A stretch of 64,000 bases of DNA from Ruegeria lacuscaerulensis (GTDB taxonomy: Bacteria > Pseudomonadota > Alphaproteobacteria > Rhodobacterales > Rhodobacteraceae), in contig NZ_WQDY01000004.1 in the NCBI RefSeq assembly GCF_013033355.1, forward strand, positions 62,001 to 126,000, written 5' to 3'. The notes under the pieces are model-generated. The model did no database searches. It was given only the letters and a program-made list of their open reading frames with translations, and had not been told where the DNA came from. A program made the position numbers and the translations under genes. Within the stretch, counting starts at the first letter, position 1; each line of letters opens with the position of its first letter. Shown here in pieces: positions 44,864 through 54,743 of this stretch.

Positions 44864-45837
44864 TGCAGCATATCCCGACCATCGACATCACCCCCCTGCG
44901 CGACTCGGCCCACCCGGACTATGCTCGCACCGTCCAGCAGATCATGGACGCCTGCACTAGGGTCGGTTTTTTGTCGATCACCGGCACGGGCATTGCCCCC
45001 GAGACGGCAGACGCCGTGCGCGCCTGCGTGCGCGATATTTTTGCAGTCGAGGAAAGCGCCAAATGGGATCAGGCGATCACGCGCGAGAACTATCGTGGAT
45101 ATATCCCAATGGGGTTCTTCACGCCCAATGACGGATCAGGTAAGGCCGACAAATACGAGGGCTACAAGCTGCACTATGACGTGGCCCCCGATGCACCGAT
45201 CCGGCTGGACTGCGCGCTTTATGGCCCGAACCTCTGGCCAAAGGGCGTGGATGGCGCGCGTGACACGATACTGGGCTATTGGTCGCGACTGGACACGGTG
45301 GCAGATCACCTGCTGGGCGCGCTAGAGGTCGGCCTGGCCCTGCCTGCGCGCGCCCTGCGCGATGCCTTTGTCGATCCAATGACCAACATGACCCTGCTGC
45401 ATTACCCGCCGCAGGCACCGGATGAGGGTGGATATGGTATCCACCCGCACAAGGATACCGACGCCCTGACCATCATCGCCCCCGACCCCGTCGGCGGGCT
45501 GGAGGTTCAGACCCGCGAAGGCGGCTGGATCACGCCGGACTGCCCTCCTGGCGGGTTTGTCGTGAATATCGGTGACATGCTAGAGCTTTGGTCCGGTGGA
45601 CGCCTGAAATCCACGCCACACCGGGTTGTCAACCGATCTTGGCAAGAACGCTATTCCTTCCCATATTTCGCTGTACCTCGTCATGATGTTGTTGTGCGTC
45701 CGCTGCTGGAGCCTTTGGACGGATTCGACCGCCCTTCGGTCCATTGCGGCCATTGGTCGGCCGAGATATGGCGCACCAACTGGCCAGATGAACATGCCGA
45801 TGAGGCGACGCCGGAACTGGGAACGCTTGCCGATTGA
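44863..45837 (+). CDS. Isopenicillin N synthase-like 2-oxoglutarate/Fe(II) oxygenase
   Basis: 324 residues. It has the N-terminal non-haem dioxygenase region (IDITPLRDSAHPDYARTVQQIMDACTRVGFLSITG) and iron ligands His-x-Asp in GIHPHKDTDALTII with a distal His in LKSTPHRVVN. The 2-oxoglutarate-binding Arg-x-Ser is in ERYSFPYF. It hydroxylates or desaturates an unidentified small molecule using O2. It is coupled to the FAD enzyme upstream. Confidence 0.9.
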   Translation: MQHIPTIDITPLRDSAHPDYARTVQQIMDACTRVGFLSITGTGIAPETADAVRACVRDIFAVEESAKWDQAITRENYRGYIPMGFFTPNDGSGKADKYEGYKLHYDVAPDAPIRLDCALYGPNLWPKGVDGARDTILGYWSRLDTVADHLLGALEVGLALPARALRDAFVDPMTNMTLLHYPPQAPDEGGYGIHPHKDTDALTIIAPDPVGGLEVQTREGGWITPDCPPGGFVVNIGDMLELWSGGRLKSTPHRVVNRSWQERYSFPYFAVPRHDVVVRPLLEPLDGFDRPSVHCGHWSAEIWRTNWPDEHADEATPELGTLAD

Positions 45838-45928
45838 GGGGCAGAAATCCACAGCCCCATGAACCGCTTGCATCGCCGCGCCGCATACGCCAAGAACATA
45901 TGCAAGAACCGGCAACAAGGGGACGGGC

Positions 45929-47002
45929 ATGGCGCTGCCAGTGAAGGACCAACTCAGATACTGGGGCATTGCCGCTGTTGTCTTCGTGTTCCTGATGTGG
46001 GCGCTGGGCGATGTGCTTTTGCCTTTCGTAATTGGCGGTGCGATTGCCTATTTTCTTGACCCGGTTGCCGACCGGCTGGAAAATCTGGGGCTGTCACGCA
46101 TGGCGGCAACCGCGATTATAACCGTTGTCGGAGTTCTGGGCTTTGTCCTGATGATCCTGATGGTCGTGCCCGCGCTGGTCACGCAGCTGATTGACCTTGT
46201 CGAGTTCATGCCCAGCCTGATCAAACAGCTGCGCGGGTTTGTCGAGCAACAATTCCCCTCGCTGCTGGACCGCGAATCCAGCTCGCACCAATTCCTTGTC
46301 TCGCTGGGCGAGACGCTGCAATCCAAAACCGGGGATGTGCTGCAATCGGTGGCGGCGTCGCTGGGATCCGCGATCAATGTGGTGGTGCTGCTGGTGATCG
46401 TCCCCGTTGTCGCTGTCTATCTGCTGTTGGACTGGGACCGTATGATCGCCCGTGTCGGAGAGCTGTTGCCCCGCGACCACGCCCCCACCATAAAGCGCCT
46501 GGCCAGCGAGATTGACGCCGTTTTGGCCTCGTTCGTGCGCGGTATGGGGACGGTCTGCCTGATCCTTGGCACCTATTATGCCGTGGCGCTGATGGCGGTG
46601 GGCCTGCAGTTTGGCCTGATCGTGGGCTTTATCGCCGGGCTCGTGACCTTCATCCCCTATCTGGGCGCACTGATCGGCGGATCGCTGGCAATCGGGCTGG
46701 CCCTGTTTCAGTTCTGGGGCGACTGGGCGCAGATCGGGCTGGTCGCCGGGATCTTCGCGCTGGGACAAGTGACCGAGGGCAATTTCCTGACCCCCAAGCT
46801 GGTGGGCAGTTCGGTAGGTTTGCACCCTGTCTGGCTTTTGCTGGCTTTATCGGTGTTTGGCGCCATGTTCGGATTTGTCGGGATGCTGGTGGCGGTTCCG
46901 GTCGCGGCGGCACTGGGTGTTGTGGCCCGGTTCATGACCTCTCTTTATCTGGACAGCCGCTTGTATACGGGCCTTGAAGGGCTTCAACAGGACGACGAAT
47001 AA
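45929..47002 (+). CDS. AI-2E/PerM-family transporter
   Basis: 357 residues with about eight transmembrane helices in the PerM layout: two at the start (AAVVFVFLMWALGDVLLPFVIGGAIAYFLDP), a soluble amphipathic part, and later GTYYAVALMAVGLQFGLIVGFIAGLVTFIPYLGALIGG and VTEGNFLTPKLVGSSVGLHPVWLLLAL. Substrate unknown in this organism; the AI-2 label comes from one E. coli member. Its stop is directly followed by the Hda start. Confidence 0.92.
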   Translation: MALPVKDQLRYWGIAAVVFVFLMWALGDVLLPFVIGGAIAYFLDPVADRLENLGLSRMAATAIITVVGVLGFVLMILMVVPALVTQLIDLVEFMPSLIKQLRGFVEQQFPSLLDRESSSHQFLVSLGETLQSKTGDVLQSVAASLGSAINVVVLLVIVPVVAVYLLLDWDRMIARVGELLPRDHAPTIKRLASEIDAVLASFVRGMGTVCLILGTYYAVALMAVGLQFGLIVGFIAGLVTFIPYLGALIGGSLAIGLALFQFWGDWAQIGLVAGIFALGQVTEGNFLTPKLVGSSVGLHPVWLLLALSVFGAMFGFVGMLVAVPVAAALGVVARFMTSLYLDSRLYTGLEGLQQDDE

Positions 47003-47692
47003 ATGCCCCGCCAACTGAGCTTTGACCTGCCGGCCAAAACCGCCTTGGGCCGCGAGGATTTCTTTGTCTCGCCTGCCAATGCGCTGGCGGTGGCGATGAT
47101 TTCTGCGACCTCGTGGCCCGGCAATAAGCTGGTGCTAAGCGGCCCGGCGGGCGCGGGAAAGACTCACCTGGCCCATGTCTGGGCGGCTGAGACAGGAGGC
47201 CGGATTATTCAGGCCCGTGATCTGCGCTATGACGATGTACCCGCACTGGCCAGCACGCCGATTGCTGTGGAAGACGTGCCGATGATCGCCGGTGATCCCG
47301 ACCTCCAAAAGACGTTGTTCCATTTGCACAACTTGACGCTGGCGGAAGGCAACGCTCTGTTGATGACAGGGCGCATGGCTCCGAAGTTCTGGGAACTGCC
47401 GCTGCCTGACCTTCAAAGCCGGATCGAGGGGGCACACCACGTAGCACTGGACCCGCCAGACGACGCCCTTTTGGGGGCGGTTCTGGCTAAACTGTTTCTG
47501 GACCGACAGCTTAACCCGGGCCCCGAGGTGATATCCTACCTTGTGAAACACATGGATCGTAGGTTCGAGACAGCCGCAAATGTTGTCGCGCAGTTGGATT
47601 TGGTGGCTTTGACTGAAAAACGTGACATCACCCGCTCGCTGGCTGTGCGTGTCCTAAACTCGGACGCAGATGATGTCGCATCTGACGATTGA
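47003..47692 (+). CDS. hda: DnaA regulatory inactivator Hda-like protein
   Basis: 229 residues. It opens with the clamp-binding-like RQLSFDLP, then Walker A SGPAGAGKTHLAHVWA, a Walker B-like IAVEDVPMIAG, and a DnaA-like AAA+ lid at the end (RRFETAANVVAQLDLVALTEKRDITRSLA). In alphaproteobacteria (HdaA) it works with the beta clamp to turn off DnaA after initiation. The ATG is adjacent to the transporter stop. Confidence 0.88.
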   Translation: MPRQLSFDLPAKTALGREDFFVSPANALAVAMISATSWPGNKLVLSGPAGAGKTHLAHVWAAETGGRIIQARDLRYDDVPALASTPIAVEDVPMIAGDPDLQKTLFHLHNLTLAEGNALLMTGRMAPKFWELPLPDLQSRIEGAHHVALDPPDDALLGAVLAKLFLDRQLNPGPEVISYLVKHMDRRFETAANVVAQLDLVALTEKRDITRSLAVRVLNSDADDVASDD

Positions 47693-47741
47693 CCCAAACC
47701 CGACGATTTCGCATTCTAAGCACGGAATATCTGGAAGAGAC

Positions 47742-49286
47742 ATGGATCAGACCGTCGACACAGACATCCCCGACTGGGGGCCTTTCGGAAAACCGCTATT
47801 CGACAACCCCGAGGCCCGCGCCCTGTCGCGTGTCGGAGTGGTCGACGTTGGATCGAACTCGGTCCGAATGGTTATCTTTGACGGTGCAGCACGGTCGCCA
47901 GCCTATTTCTACAACGAAAAAGTTATGTGCGAACTGGGCGCAGGCCTGTCCGAGACCGGGCGTCTGAACCCACGCGGACGGGAACGCGCATTGGCTGCCC
48001 TGCGTCGGTTTGCACAACTGGCCCAGGATTTGGGGCTGCCGGGCCTGCATGTTGTCGCGACGGCTGCGGTGCGCGAAGCCACAGATGGGCCTGCCTTCTG
48101 CAAAGAGGTTTTTGCCGAAACTGGCCTGACCGTCTCGGTTATCGACGGCGGTGAAGAGGCGCGCCTGTCTGCGCAAGGCGTCCTGTTGGGCTGGCCCGGA
48201 GCCTATGGCTTGATCTGCGACATCGGCGGGTCTTCGATGGAACTGGCCGAGATCGGAGGCGGCGATGTGGGCCGCCGCGTGACATCGGCCCTTGGTCCGC
48301 TCAAGCTGCGCGATATCAAAGGTGGGCGACGGGCGCGCAAAGCACATATCAAAGCCACGATGGAAGAGCTGCGCGATCAAATGGGGCCGCAGCGTGACCG
48401 GCTGTTTCTGGTCGGTGGCAGTTGGCGTGCTTTTGCACGGTTGGACATGTTGCGCCGGGGCTATCCGCTGAACGTGCTGCATGAATACCGCATGACCACC
48501 AAACAGGTTCACGAGACAATAAAATTCATTGAAAAGGGCGACCCGGACAAGCTGCGAAGCCTTGCTGGTGTGTCTGGCTCTCGTATGGCGTTGATGCCCT
48601 TTGCGATGGATGTACTGGCCCGTTTGGTGCGGACGTTCAAACCTAAGGATATCGCGATCTCAAGCTATGGCATCCGTGAAGGCTTGCTATACGAACAGAT
48701 GCCGCAAATCCTGCGCGACCGCGATCCATTGATCGAAGCCAGTCGATTTTATGAGGCGAAAGATGCTCGCTTGCCCGGGTTCAGCAAACACTTGTTTGAC
48801 TTCGTGATGCCCTTGTTCAAATCCGCCCCCGACGCACGGGTGCGTCTGATCAAGGCGGCTTGCCTGCTGCATGATGTAAGTTGGCGCGCGCATCCCGACT
48901 ACCGGGCCGAGACCTGCTTTGACTATGTCACACGCGCCAATTTGGGGGGCCTAAAACACTCCGAGCGGGTATTCATCGGGCTTGCCCTGCAGCACCGATA
49001 CCGCAACAAGCGCGAAGATAACCGGTTTGCACCGCTTTATGACCTGTTAGATGAAAGCGGCCAGAAACAGGCCGAGATTCTGGGCAAAGCCATGCGGTTC
49101 GGCGCGATGCTTTGGATGCAGAACGACGCCACGATGGGTAAGTTGCGCTTTTATCCAAAAAAGCGACAGCTTGAACTGTTTTTGCCTGAAACCGCTGCCT
49201 CGCTCTTCAGCGAAGTGGCCCAAGCGCGCCTGAATTCACTGGCGTCTGCACTGAGGTCGGAAACCCGCGTTGTGATCAAAGGCTGA
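47742..49286 (+). CDS. ppx: Exopolyphosphatase / guanosine pentaphosphatase family
   Basis: 514 residues from ATG 47742, preceded by GGAAGAGA; the frame extends upstream into hda without support. ASKHA-type phosphatase motifs: VGVVDVGSNSVRMVIFD, EEARLSAQGVLLG and CDIGGSSMELAEI, then a C-terminal HD-like helical domain (AACLLHDVSWRAHPDY, LALQHRYRNKRED). It hydrolyses polyphosphate or pppGpp. It follows hda by 49 bp; a polyphosphate kinase gene is not between them here. Confidence 0.93.
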   Translation: MDQTVDTDIPDWGPFGKPLFDNPEARALSRVGVVDVGSNSVRMVIFDGAARSPAYFYNEKVMCELGAGLSETGRLNPRGRERALAALRRFAQLAQDLGLPGLHVVATAAVREATDGPAFCKEVFAETGLTVSVIDGGEEARLSAQGVLLGWPGAYGLICDIGGSSMELAEIGGGDVGRRVTSALGPLKLRDIKGGRRARKAHIKATMEELRDQMGPQRDRLFLVGGSWRAFARLDMLRRGYPLNVLHEYRMTTKQVHETIKFIEKGDPDKLRSLAGVSGSRMALMPFAMDVLARLVRTFKPKDIAISSYGIREGLLYEQMPQILRDRDPLIEASRFYEAKDARLPGFSKHLFDFVMPLFKSAPDARVRLIKAACLLHDVSWRAHPDYRAETCFDYVTRANLGGLKHSERVFIGLALQHRYRNKREDNRFAPLYDLLDESGQKQAEILGKAMRFGAMLWMQNDATMGKLRFYPKKRQLELFLPETAASLFSEVAQARLNSLASALRSETRVVIKG

Positions 49287-49289
49287 GCC

Positions 49290-49661
49290 TTAGATATCAA
49301 TCTCACCTTCCGGCGCGTCCTGCGGCTGTACCGGTTCGATTTCGGGTGTTTCAGGCTTTTTGCGGATAATGATATCGCCATTGGGCAGGATTTCCGGGAC
49401 CTCATAGGTGCTCCAGTCCTCGATCTCGGCAGCCAGATCCGCAAGCGCTGGACCCATCTCGGCCATGAAAGACTGCATCGCTGGTCCAAACTGATCAGCC
49501 AGCCCCAGCAATTCATCGAACGCTGGTTCCATTTCCTTTCGCAGCCCTTCAAAGAACAGTTCGGCGCCTTGCTCCATCAGCGACGGGCCGCTGTCATCTT
49601 CAGCGTGGGCCGGGTGGGTCAAGGCTGCGGAAATCGCGCAGATCGTGATGAAATGTCTCAT
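49290..49661 (-). CDS. Small exported acidic protein, unknown function
   Basis: 123 residues with a signal peptide ending near AHAE. The mature protein is helical and acidic (LMEQGAELFFEGLRKEMEPAFDELLGLADQFGPAMQSFMAEMGPALADL), with a Pro/Glu-rich tail (PETPEIEPVQPQDAPEGEIDI). No catalytic pattern is evident. It is a conserved-looking Roseobacter-type hypothetical (from layout). It converges on ppx with a 3-bp gap. Confidence 0.75.
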   Translation of the reverse strand: MRHFITICAISAALTHPAHAEDDSGPSLMEQGAELFFEGLRKEMEPAFDELLGLADQFGPAMQSFMAEMGPALADLAAEIEDWSTYEVPEILPNGDIIIRKKPETPEIEPVQPQDAPEGEIDI

Positions 49662-49698
49662 ACTGGCAATATAGAGCCATCAGGCCGGTCATGTAAGG

Positions 49699-50697
49699 TC
49701 ACAGATCAATATCCAGTGTGACGGGGAAATGATCGGATGCGGTCAAAAGCGCTTGATGCAAGTCCGTCACAGCCAGGCAGGCCGGGTCATGAAAAGGATG
49801 CCAGATGCGCCATTGCGGACTGCACGCCCGCAATTCCTCGCTGATCATGATGTAGTCCAGTAGAGCCTCAAGATACTCACCTTCGGTCGGGCGCGCAAAG
49901 CGCGCCGTCGAATACAAACTACCCGGTTGATCCGCATAGGCCTCGACCGCGTGAGGGTCGAACAGGCCCGCTTGCAACAAAATCTCGACCGAGGATCGGC
50001 CAAACAGGTTTTCAAACTCATCCAGCCCCGGTCCATCGTTCAGATCGCCCATCAGGATCACGGGTTCTGCCGCGTCTAAATGGGCCCCTACCCGCCGCGA
50101 CAGCCACACCGCCTGAGCCAATTGCTTGCGTCGATTGGCGATCGAGATTCGTATAGCCTCGTCCCGGTTTTCGGCCCCATGAGGGGCTTTTGATTTCAGA
50201 TGCGCGCCGATCAGACGAAAGCGCCCACCCGCCGGTGTCCGCACCAATAGCTCCATCGGAGGCTTTGAAAACCGAACGCGGTCTTCGGTCGCGTCGATGT
50301 CGAGGTCAATATGAAACACGCCGTCAAACCGCGGGGCGTTCTTGTCACCCGTCCCCTTCGGGTCGTGATTTACTGCCATGGCCATCGGGTCATACATCAG
50401 CGACAGTTCCTGATGCGTGTCGTTGGCAAAACCCATCACCGCGTGACTGGTGCGCAGATCAAATGCTTCGGCAAAACGCTGCAACGCGCGCACGGTGTTC
50501 TGGGTCTTACCGGTGTTAGGCGCTTCGACTATGAGCATCGCGTCCGCATCTACGGCCGTCAAAACTTTGGCAATCGCCTCAACCTGTTCCGCCTTGGTGA
50601 TGTTGTGCCTGCCGGACCAACTGTCGTCGACAATCAGCCTGTCCTGACGATCAAAAAGATTGGCGAACCATTCGATATTGTAGGTCGCCAGCCGCAT
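49699..50697 (-). CDS. Endonuclease/exonuclease/phosphatase family protein
   Basis: 332 residues. It has the EEP fold: LATYNIEWFANLF (metal/active-site Asn-Glu-type strand), IVEAPNTG, RFRLIGAHLKSKAP (catalytic His region), VILMGDLNDGPGLDEF (Asp-Asn pair) and ASDHFPVTLDID at the C-terminus (catalytic Asp-His). It hydrolyses a phosphodiester, in nucleic acid or a small molecule; substrate unknown. No signal peptide. Confidence 0.9.
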   Translation of the reverse strand: MRLATYNIEWFANLFDRQDRLIVDDSWSGRHNITKAEQVEAIAKVLTAVDADAMLIVEAPNTGKTQNTVRALQRFAEAFDLRTSHAVMGFANDTHQELSLMYDPMAMAVNHDPKGTGDKNAPRFDGVFHIDLDIDATEDRVRFSKPPMELLVRTPAGGRFRLIGAHLKSKAPHGAENRDEAIRISIANRRKQLAQAVWLSRRVGAHLDAAEPVILMGDLNDGPGLDEFENLFGRSSVEILLQAGLFDPHAVEAYADQPGSLYSTARFARPTEGEYLEALLDYIMISEELRACSPQWRIWHPFHDPACLAVTDLHQALLTASDHFPVTLDIDL

Positions 50698-50702
50698 TGC
50701 GG

Positions 50703-51383
50703 TCAGGCCCGAGCGCCGTTGATCTCATCCCATGCGCGGTTGATGTCGATCATCTTTTTCTCGGCCAGTCGGATCGCCTCTTCGGGGACGCCACGCGCCA
50801 TCATCGCGTCGGGGTGGGTTTCGCGCACCAATTGCCGCCAGACCTTTCGGATATCAAGTAGTGGCATATCTCGCGGAACACCCAACACAATGTAGGGATC
50901 ATTAGGCGCATCCGGGACAAACCGCGCACGCAAGGCCAGAAACTGCGCCTCGGTCTGGCCAAAGATGCGGCTGACCTCTTCCAGGAACTCGTTTTCGTTA
51001 GGGTGGTAGAACCCATCGGCCATGGCGATGTGGAACAGCCCCTCCATCAGGTCGCAGAAGGTGGTGCTGTCATCGGCAAACATCCCCGCGATCTTGCGGG
51101 CATATTCCTGATACCCCGCAACGTCGGTTCGGGCCATGTCGAACACACGGGCGGCGTCTGCCTCATCTTCGCGCGCGATCTGAAAGACATCACGAAATGC
51201 GGTGACTTCATCGCGGGTTACTTGCCCATCGGCCTTGGCCATCTTGGCGCCCAGCGCGATCACTGCGATCGTAAAGGCCACCGACCGTTCAGGCGGCGTA
51301 CGCAGCTTTTCGAAAACAGCAGTCAGGCTTTCGCCCTTGGCAAGCGCGCTTAGCGCATCGGATATGCGAGTCCAGATCGACAT
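50703..51383 (-). CDS. TerB plus J-domain protein (DjlA-like)
   Basis: 226 residues. The N-terminal two-thirds are TerB-like helical (FTIAVIALGAKMAKADGQVTRDEVTAFRDVFQI; LMEGLFHIAMADGFYHPNENEFLEEVSRIFG). The C-terminal J-domain has DPYIVLGVPRDMPLLDIRKVWRQLVRETHPDAMMARG with the essential HPD. It stimulates DnaK. Unlike E. coli DjlA there is no N-terminal membrane anchor. 5 bp upstream of the EEP gene, same operon. Confidence 0.9.
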   Translation of the reverse strand: MSIWTRISDALSALAKGESLTAVFEKLRTPPERSVAFTIAVIALGAKMAKADGQVTRDEVTAFRDVFQIAREDEADAARVFDMARTDVAGYQEYARKIAGMFADDSTTFCDLMEGLFHIAMADGFYHPNENEFLEEVSRIFGQTEAQFLALRARFVPDAPNDPYIVLGVPRDMPLLDIRKVWRQLVRETHPDAMMARGVPEEAIRLAEKKMIDINRAWDEINGARA

Positions 51384-51392
51384 GAGCGCACC

Positions 51393-51917
51393 CTAGCCTT
51401 TGAAAACGCCGGTGTCAGGTGCGACGAGTGGCTTGGGGGCAAGAATTTTCTGCATCAGCACAAGATCCAGCCGTTTGCCCCATTTGTATCCTACTTCGGG
51501 CATCCGTCCGACATGTTGGAACCCAAGCGCTGCGTGAAACGCCTCAGCCCCCGGATTGGCCGAAGAGATGCCGGCGACCAACACATGAACGCCCTCATGC
51601 CGCGCGACTTCTTCCAGTGCAGCCATCAGGGCCCTCCCCGCGCCTTTGCCGCGTGCTTGCTCTGATAGCTGAACAGAATGCTCGCGGCATTGGGCATATC
51701 CGGGGCCGGATCGGAACGGGCCATAGGTGGCAAATCCCTGAACCAAAGCGGCGTCTTCAACCACCAGATAGGCGCGGTCCCGTTGTCGGATATCCTCTGC
51801 AATGCTGTCGGTGTTGCGTTCAGCCGTCGTAAAGGTGATCAGTGTGTCCCGAATGATAGTATTCGCAATGTCCGCGATTGCCTTGGCATCCGCCACCTGA
51901 GCCTGACGAATTTTCAT
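51393..51917 (-). CDS. GNAT N-acetyltransferase, phosphinothricin-acetyltransferase type
   Basis: 174 residues. It begins MKIRQAQVADAKAIADIANTIIRDTLITFTT, like PAT/MddA enzymes. The acetyl-CoA motif A is SVQLSEQARGKGAGRALMAALEEVAR, and the end has NPGAEAFHAALGFQHVGRMPEVGYKWGKRLDLVLMQ. It acetylates an amino-group substrate such as a methionine analogue; exact substrate not readable. It overlaps the upstream VOC gene by 4 bp. Confidence 0.9.
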   Translation of the reverse strand: MKIRQAQVADAKAIADIANTIIRDTLITFTTAERNTDSIAEDIRQRDRAYLVVEDAALVQGFATYGPFRSGPGYAQCREHSVQLSEQARGKGAGRALMAALEEVARHEGVHVLVAGISSANPGAEAFHAALGFQHVGRMPEVGYKWGKRLDLVLMQKILAPKPLVAPDTGVFKG

Positions 51918-52516
51918 TCCAACACGCGCGGTCCATGCGGTGTCTCAAACTCGGCCCGCAATGCCGCAGCACCGCTGTCGAAAACCACGCCCTCCATCTG
52001 GCCCAACAGTTTCGCAAGCTCCAGACCTTCCGGATGCGAGACCACCAAGCGGCGCAATCGGCAACCGCTTTGCGTTAACATCCGCGCCGGGTGCAGATCG
52101 CCATGCCATTGAATAAGAGCCGGAAACAGGTTGTCGAAAGGCAAACGACCACTCGGTGGGACCGCCATCTGCCACCGCAACGCACCTCGGGCCAAGTCGA
52201 TTGGATGTCCAACACCATCGGGGAACACATCCAGCGCCGCGTCAATACTCGGCACCTGGCAAATCCAATTGGTCAAACGCGGAGGGCCCTCGAACCGATC
52301 CAGATCGAACCAGCGTGTTCGCTCGGGATTGGGTGCGGCCGGGTCGATTGCAATGGCTTCGAGATACAGCCCATCGGCCAACCCTAGAAGACGATTATGT
52401 GTTCCGAAGGCTTCGTGTTTGCCGCCCTCCTGCAGGGTCACACCCAGCGCGTCTTCGATATGGGCTGCAGCCTCCTCAACGGTTTCGCCTGAGACGGCCA
52501 GATGATCCAGTAACAT
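51914..52516 (-). CDS. VOC-type (glyoxalase-like) protein
   Basis: 200 residues from ATG 52516, preceded by TTGGAGG; an upstream TTG in frame is disregarded. It has MLLDHLAVSGETVEEAAAHIEDALGV, EAFGTHNRLLGLADGLYLEAIAIDP and a second repeat near LPFDNLFPALIQWHGD. This is the glyoxalase-like domain seen in PF13468-type proteins. Metal ligands and reaction are unassigned. It heads the four-gene minus-strand operon VOC, GNAT, J-domain, EEP. Confidence 0.85.
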   Translation of the reverse strand: MLLDHLAVSGETVEEAAAHIEDALGVTLQEGGKHEAFGTHNRLLGLADGLYLEAIAIDPAAPNPERTRWFDLDRFEGPPRLTNWICQVPSIDAALDVFPDGVGHPIDLARGALRWQMAVPPSGRLPFDNLFPALIQWHGDLHPARMLTQSGCRLRRLVVSHPEGLELAKLLGQMEGVVFDSGAAALRAEFETPHGPRVLE

Positions 52517-52534
52517 GAGTGCCTCCAACGTAGT

Positions 52535-52561
52535 GCGACCAGACCTTTTGGGTCTGGTCGC
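52535..52561. terminator. Perfect 11-bp hairpin between mutase end and VOC start
   Basis: GCGACCAGACC pairs with GGTCTGGTCGC around TTTTG. It is strongly stable. No T-run follows on the minus strand, where the mutase transcript would end; it could also act as a leader hairpin of the VOC operon. Confidence 0.5.
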
Positions 52562-52589
52562 ATGTTTCCGTCAAAGCGCCGGGATCACA

Positions 52590-52610
52590 AGATTTTTCGT
52601 CGAAAAATCT
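52590..52610. terminator. Second palindrome after the mutase gene
   Basis: AGATTTTTCG-T-CGAAAAATCT, a perfect 10-bp inverted repeat 6 bp beyond the mutase stop. It gives a T-rich run on either strand and may take part in termination. Confidence 0.45.
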
Positions 52611-52616
52611 TTAGCC

Positions 52617-54743
52617 TTACCCTTTGGCTTCTCGGATCAGGCGCAAGATGTCTTGTGCAGCCTCGGGAATGTTCGTGCCCGGTCCAAAGATCGCCTTGAC
52701 GCCGTGATCATAGAGGAACTGATAATCCTGCTGCGGGATCACACCGCCGCAAATGACGATAATATCTTCAGCTCCGGCCTTTTTCAGTTCTTCGACCAGT
52801 TGCGGGGCCAGCGTTTTGTGTCCCGCGGCCTGAGACGAAATCCCGACCACATGAACGTCATTGTCGACCGCATCCTGCGCCGCCTCAGCAGGTGTCTGGA
52901 ACAGTGGGCCAACATCCACGTCAAAGCCGATATCGGCAAAGGCGGTCGCGATTACCTTGGCACCCCGGTCATGCCCATCCTGACCCATCTTGACCACCAA
53001 CAGGCGCGGGCGGCGGCCCTCTGCCTCGGCGAATTCGTCGATGGATTTCTGGATCGCGGCAAAGCCTTCGTCGCCCTCATAGGCGGCACCATAGACACCG
53101 GCCAGTGTTTTCACCTCGGCGCGGTGGCGGCCGAACTCTTTCTCCATTGCCATGCTGATCTCTCCTACGGATGCGCGGGCGCGGGCGGCTTCGACCGCAG
53201 CAGCCAGCAGGTTTCCGCCCTCCTGGGCGGCTTTGGTCAGGGCGTCCAGCGCCAATTCACATGCAGCTTCGTCACGGGTGGCGCGGATACGTTCCAGACG
53301 CGCGACCTGCGCCTCGCGCACAGCGACGTTGTCGACGTCCAGAATGTCGATCGGGTCTTCCTGCTCCTTGCGGTATTTGTTGACCCCAACGATCACCTCT
53401 TCGCCCCGGTCGATCATGGCCTGACGGCGCGCGGCGCTTTCCTCAATCCGCAGCTTGGGCATCCCCGAGGCGACAGCCTTCGTCATACCACCCATCTCCT
53501 CGACCTCTTCCATCAGGGCCCAGGCCTTTTCAACCAGCTCGTTGGTCAGGCTTTCGACATAGTAAGACCCCGCCAGCGGATCGACCACATCGGTCACACC
53601 GGTTTCTTCCTGCAGCACCAACTGTGTGTTGCGCGCGATGCGGGCTGAGAAATCAGTGGGCAACGCGATTGCCTCGTCCAGTGCGTTGGTGTGCAAGCTC
53701 TGCGTGCCACCCAGAACCGCGCTCATAGCCTCATAGGCTGTGCGGATCACATTGTTGTATGGGTCTTGTTCCTGCAGCGAAACGCCAGAGGTCTGACAAT
53801 GAGTACGCAACATCTTTGACCGCTCTGATTTCGCCCCGAAATCGGTCATCACGCGGTGCCACAGGGTGCGGGCGGCGCGCAGTTTGGCGATCTCCATGAA
53901 GAAGTTCATACCAATCGCAAAGAAGAACGACAGACGGCCCGCGAACTTGTCCACGTCCATCCCGGCCTGCGTCGCAGCGCGCACGTATTCGCGCCCGTCC
54001 GCCAGCGTATAGGCCAGCTCCTGCACCAGATTCGCGCCGGCCTCTTGCATATGGTAGCCCGAGATCGAGATCGAGTTGAACTTGGGCATCTCATTCGACG
54101 TGTAATCGATGATATCCGAAATGATCTTCATCGACGGCTCGGGCGGGTAAATATAGGTATTCCGCACCATGAACTCTTTCAGAATGTCATTCTGAATGGT
54201 GCCGGACAGCACAGATTTGTCGTGCCCCTGTTCCTCGCCCGCCACGATGAAATTCGCCAGAATCGGGATCACCGCGCCGTTCATGGTCATCGAGACCGAA
54301 ACCTTGTCCAGCGGGATGCCGTCGAACAGGATTTTCATGTCCTCGACAGAGTCGATGGCCACACCGGCCTTGCCCACATCGCCCACCACGCGCGGGTGGT
54401 CGCTGTCATAACCGCGATGCGTGGCCAGATCGAAAGCTACCGACACGCCCTGTTGACCCGCGGCCAGATTGCGGCGGTAGAAGGCATTCGATTCCTCGGC
54501 GGTCGAAAAACCCGCATATTGACGGATCGTCCATGGGCGGCCTGCATACATCGTAGCCTTAACCCCGCGCGTGAACGGGCCGAACCCCGGCAGCGTACCT
54601 ATGTGCGGCAGATCCGCCGTATCCTCGGCTGTATAGAGCGGCTTGACGTCGATGCCTTCCAGCGTCTCTTTGGTCAGATCTTCCAGCGGACGCCCGCGCA
54701 GCTCTTTTTCGGCCAGCGCCTGCCAGTCTTTGGTATCGTTCAT
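52617..54743 (-). CDS. scpA: Methylmalonyl-CoA mutase
   Basis: 708 residues. The large substrate domain (about 1-540) opens with [21 protein letters not shown] and [40 protein letters not shown], then [34 protein letters not shown]. The C-terminal B12-binding domain (about 575-705) has the DxHxxG cobalt-ligand motif in [15 protein letters not shown]. It interconverts methylmalonyl-CoA and succinyl-CoA, the last step of propionyl-CoA use. A single-chain homodimeric type is implied. The GTPase chaperone MeaB is not in the window. Confidence 0.97.
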   Translation of the reverse strand: MNDTKDWQALAEKELRGRPLEDLTKETLEGIDVKPLYTAEDTADLPHIGTLPGFGPFTRGVKATMYAGRPWTIRQYAGFSTAEESNAFYRRNLAAGQQGVSVAFDLATHRGYDSDHPRVVGDVGKAGVAIDSVEDMKILFDGIPLDKVSVSMTMNGAVIPILANFIVAGEEQGHDKSVLSGTIQNDILKEFMVRNTYIYPPEPSMKIISDIIDYTSNEMPKFNSISISGYHMQEAGANLVQELAYTLADGREYVRAATQAGMDVDKFAGRLSFFFAIGMNFFMEIAKLRAARTLWHRVMTDFGAKSERSKMLRTHCQTSGVSLQEQDPYNNVIRTAYEAMSAVLGGTQSLHTNALDEAIALPTDFSARIARNTQLVLQEETGVTDVVDPLAGSYYVESLTNELVEKAWALMEEVEEMGGMTKAVASGMPKLRIEESAARRQAMIDRGEEVIVGVNKYRKEQEDPIDILDVDNVAVREAQVARLERIRATRDEAACELALDALTKAAQEGGNLLAAAVEAARARASVGEISMAMEKEFGRHRAEVKTLAGVYGAAYEGDEGFAAIQKSIDEFAEAEGRRPRLLVVKMGQDGHDRGAKVIATAFADIGFDVDVGPLFQTPAEAAQDAVDNDVHVVGISSQAAGHKTLAPQLVEELKKAGAEDIIVICGGVIPQQDYQFLYDHGVKAIFGPGTNIPEAAQDILRLIREAKG

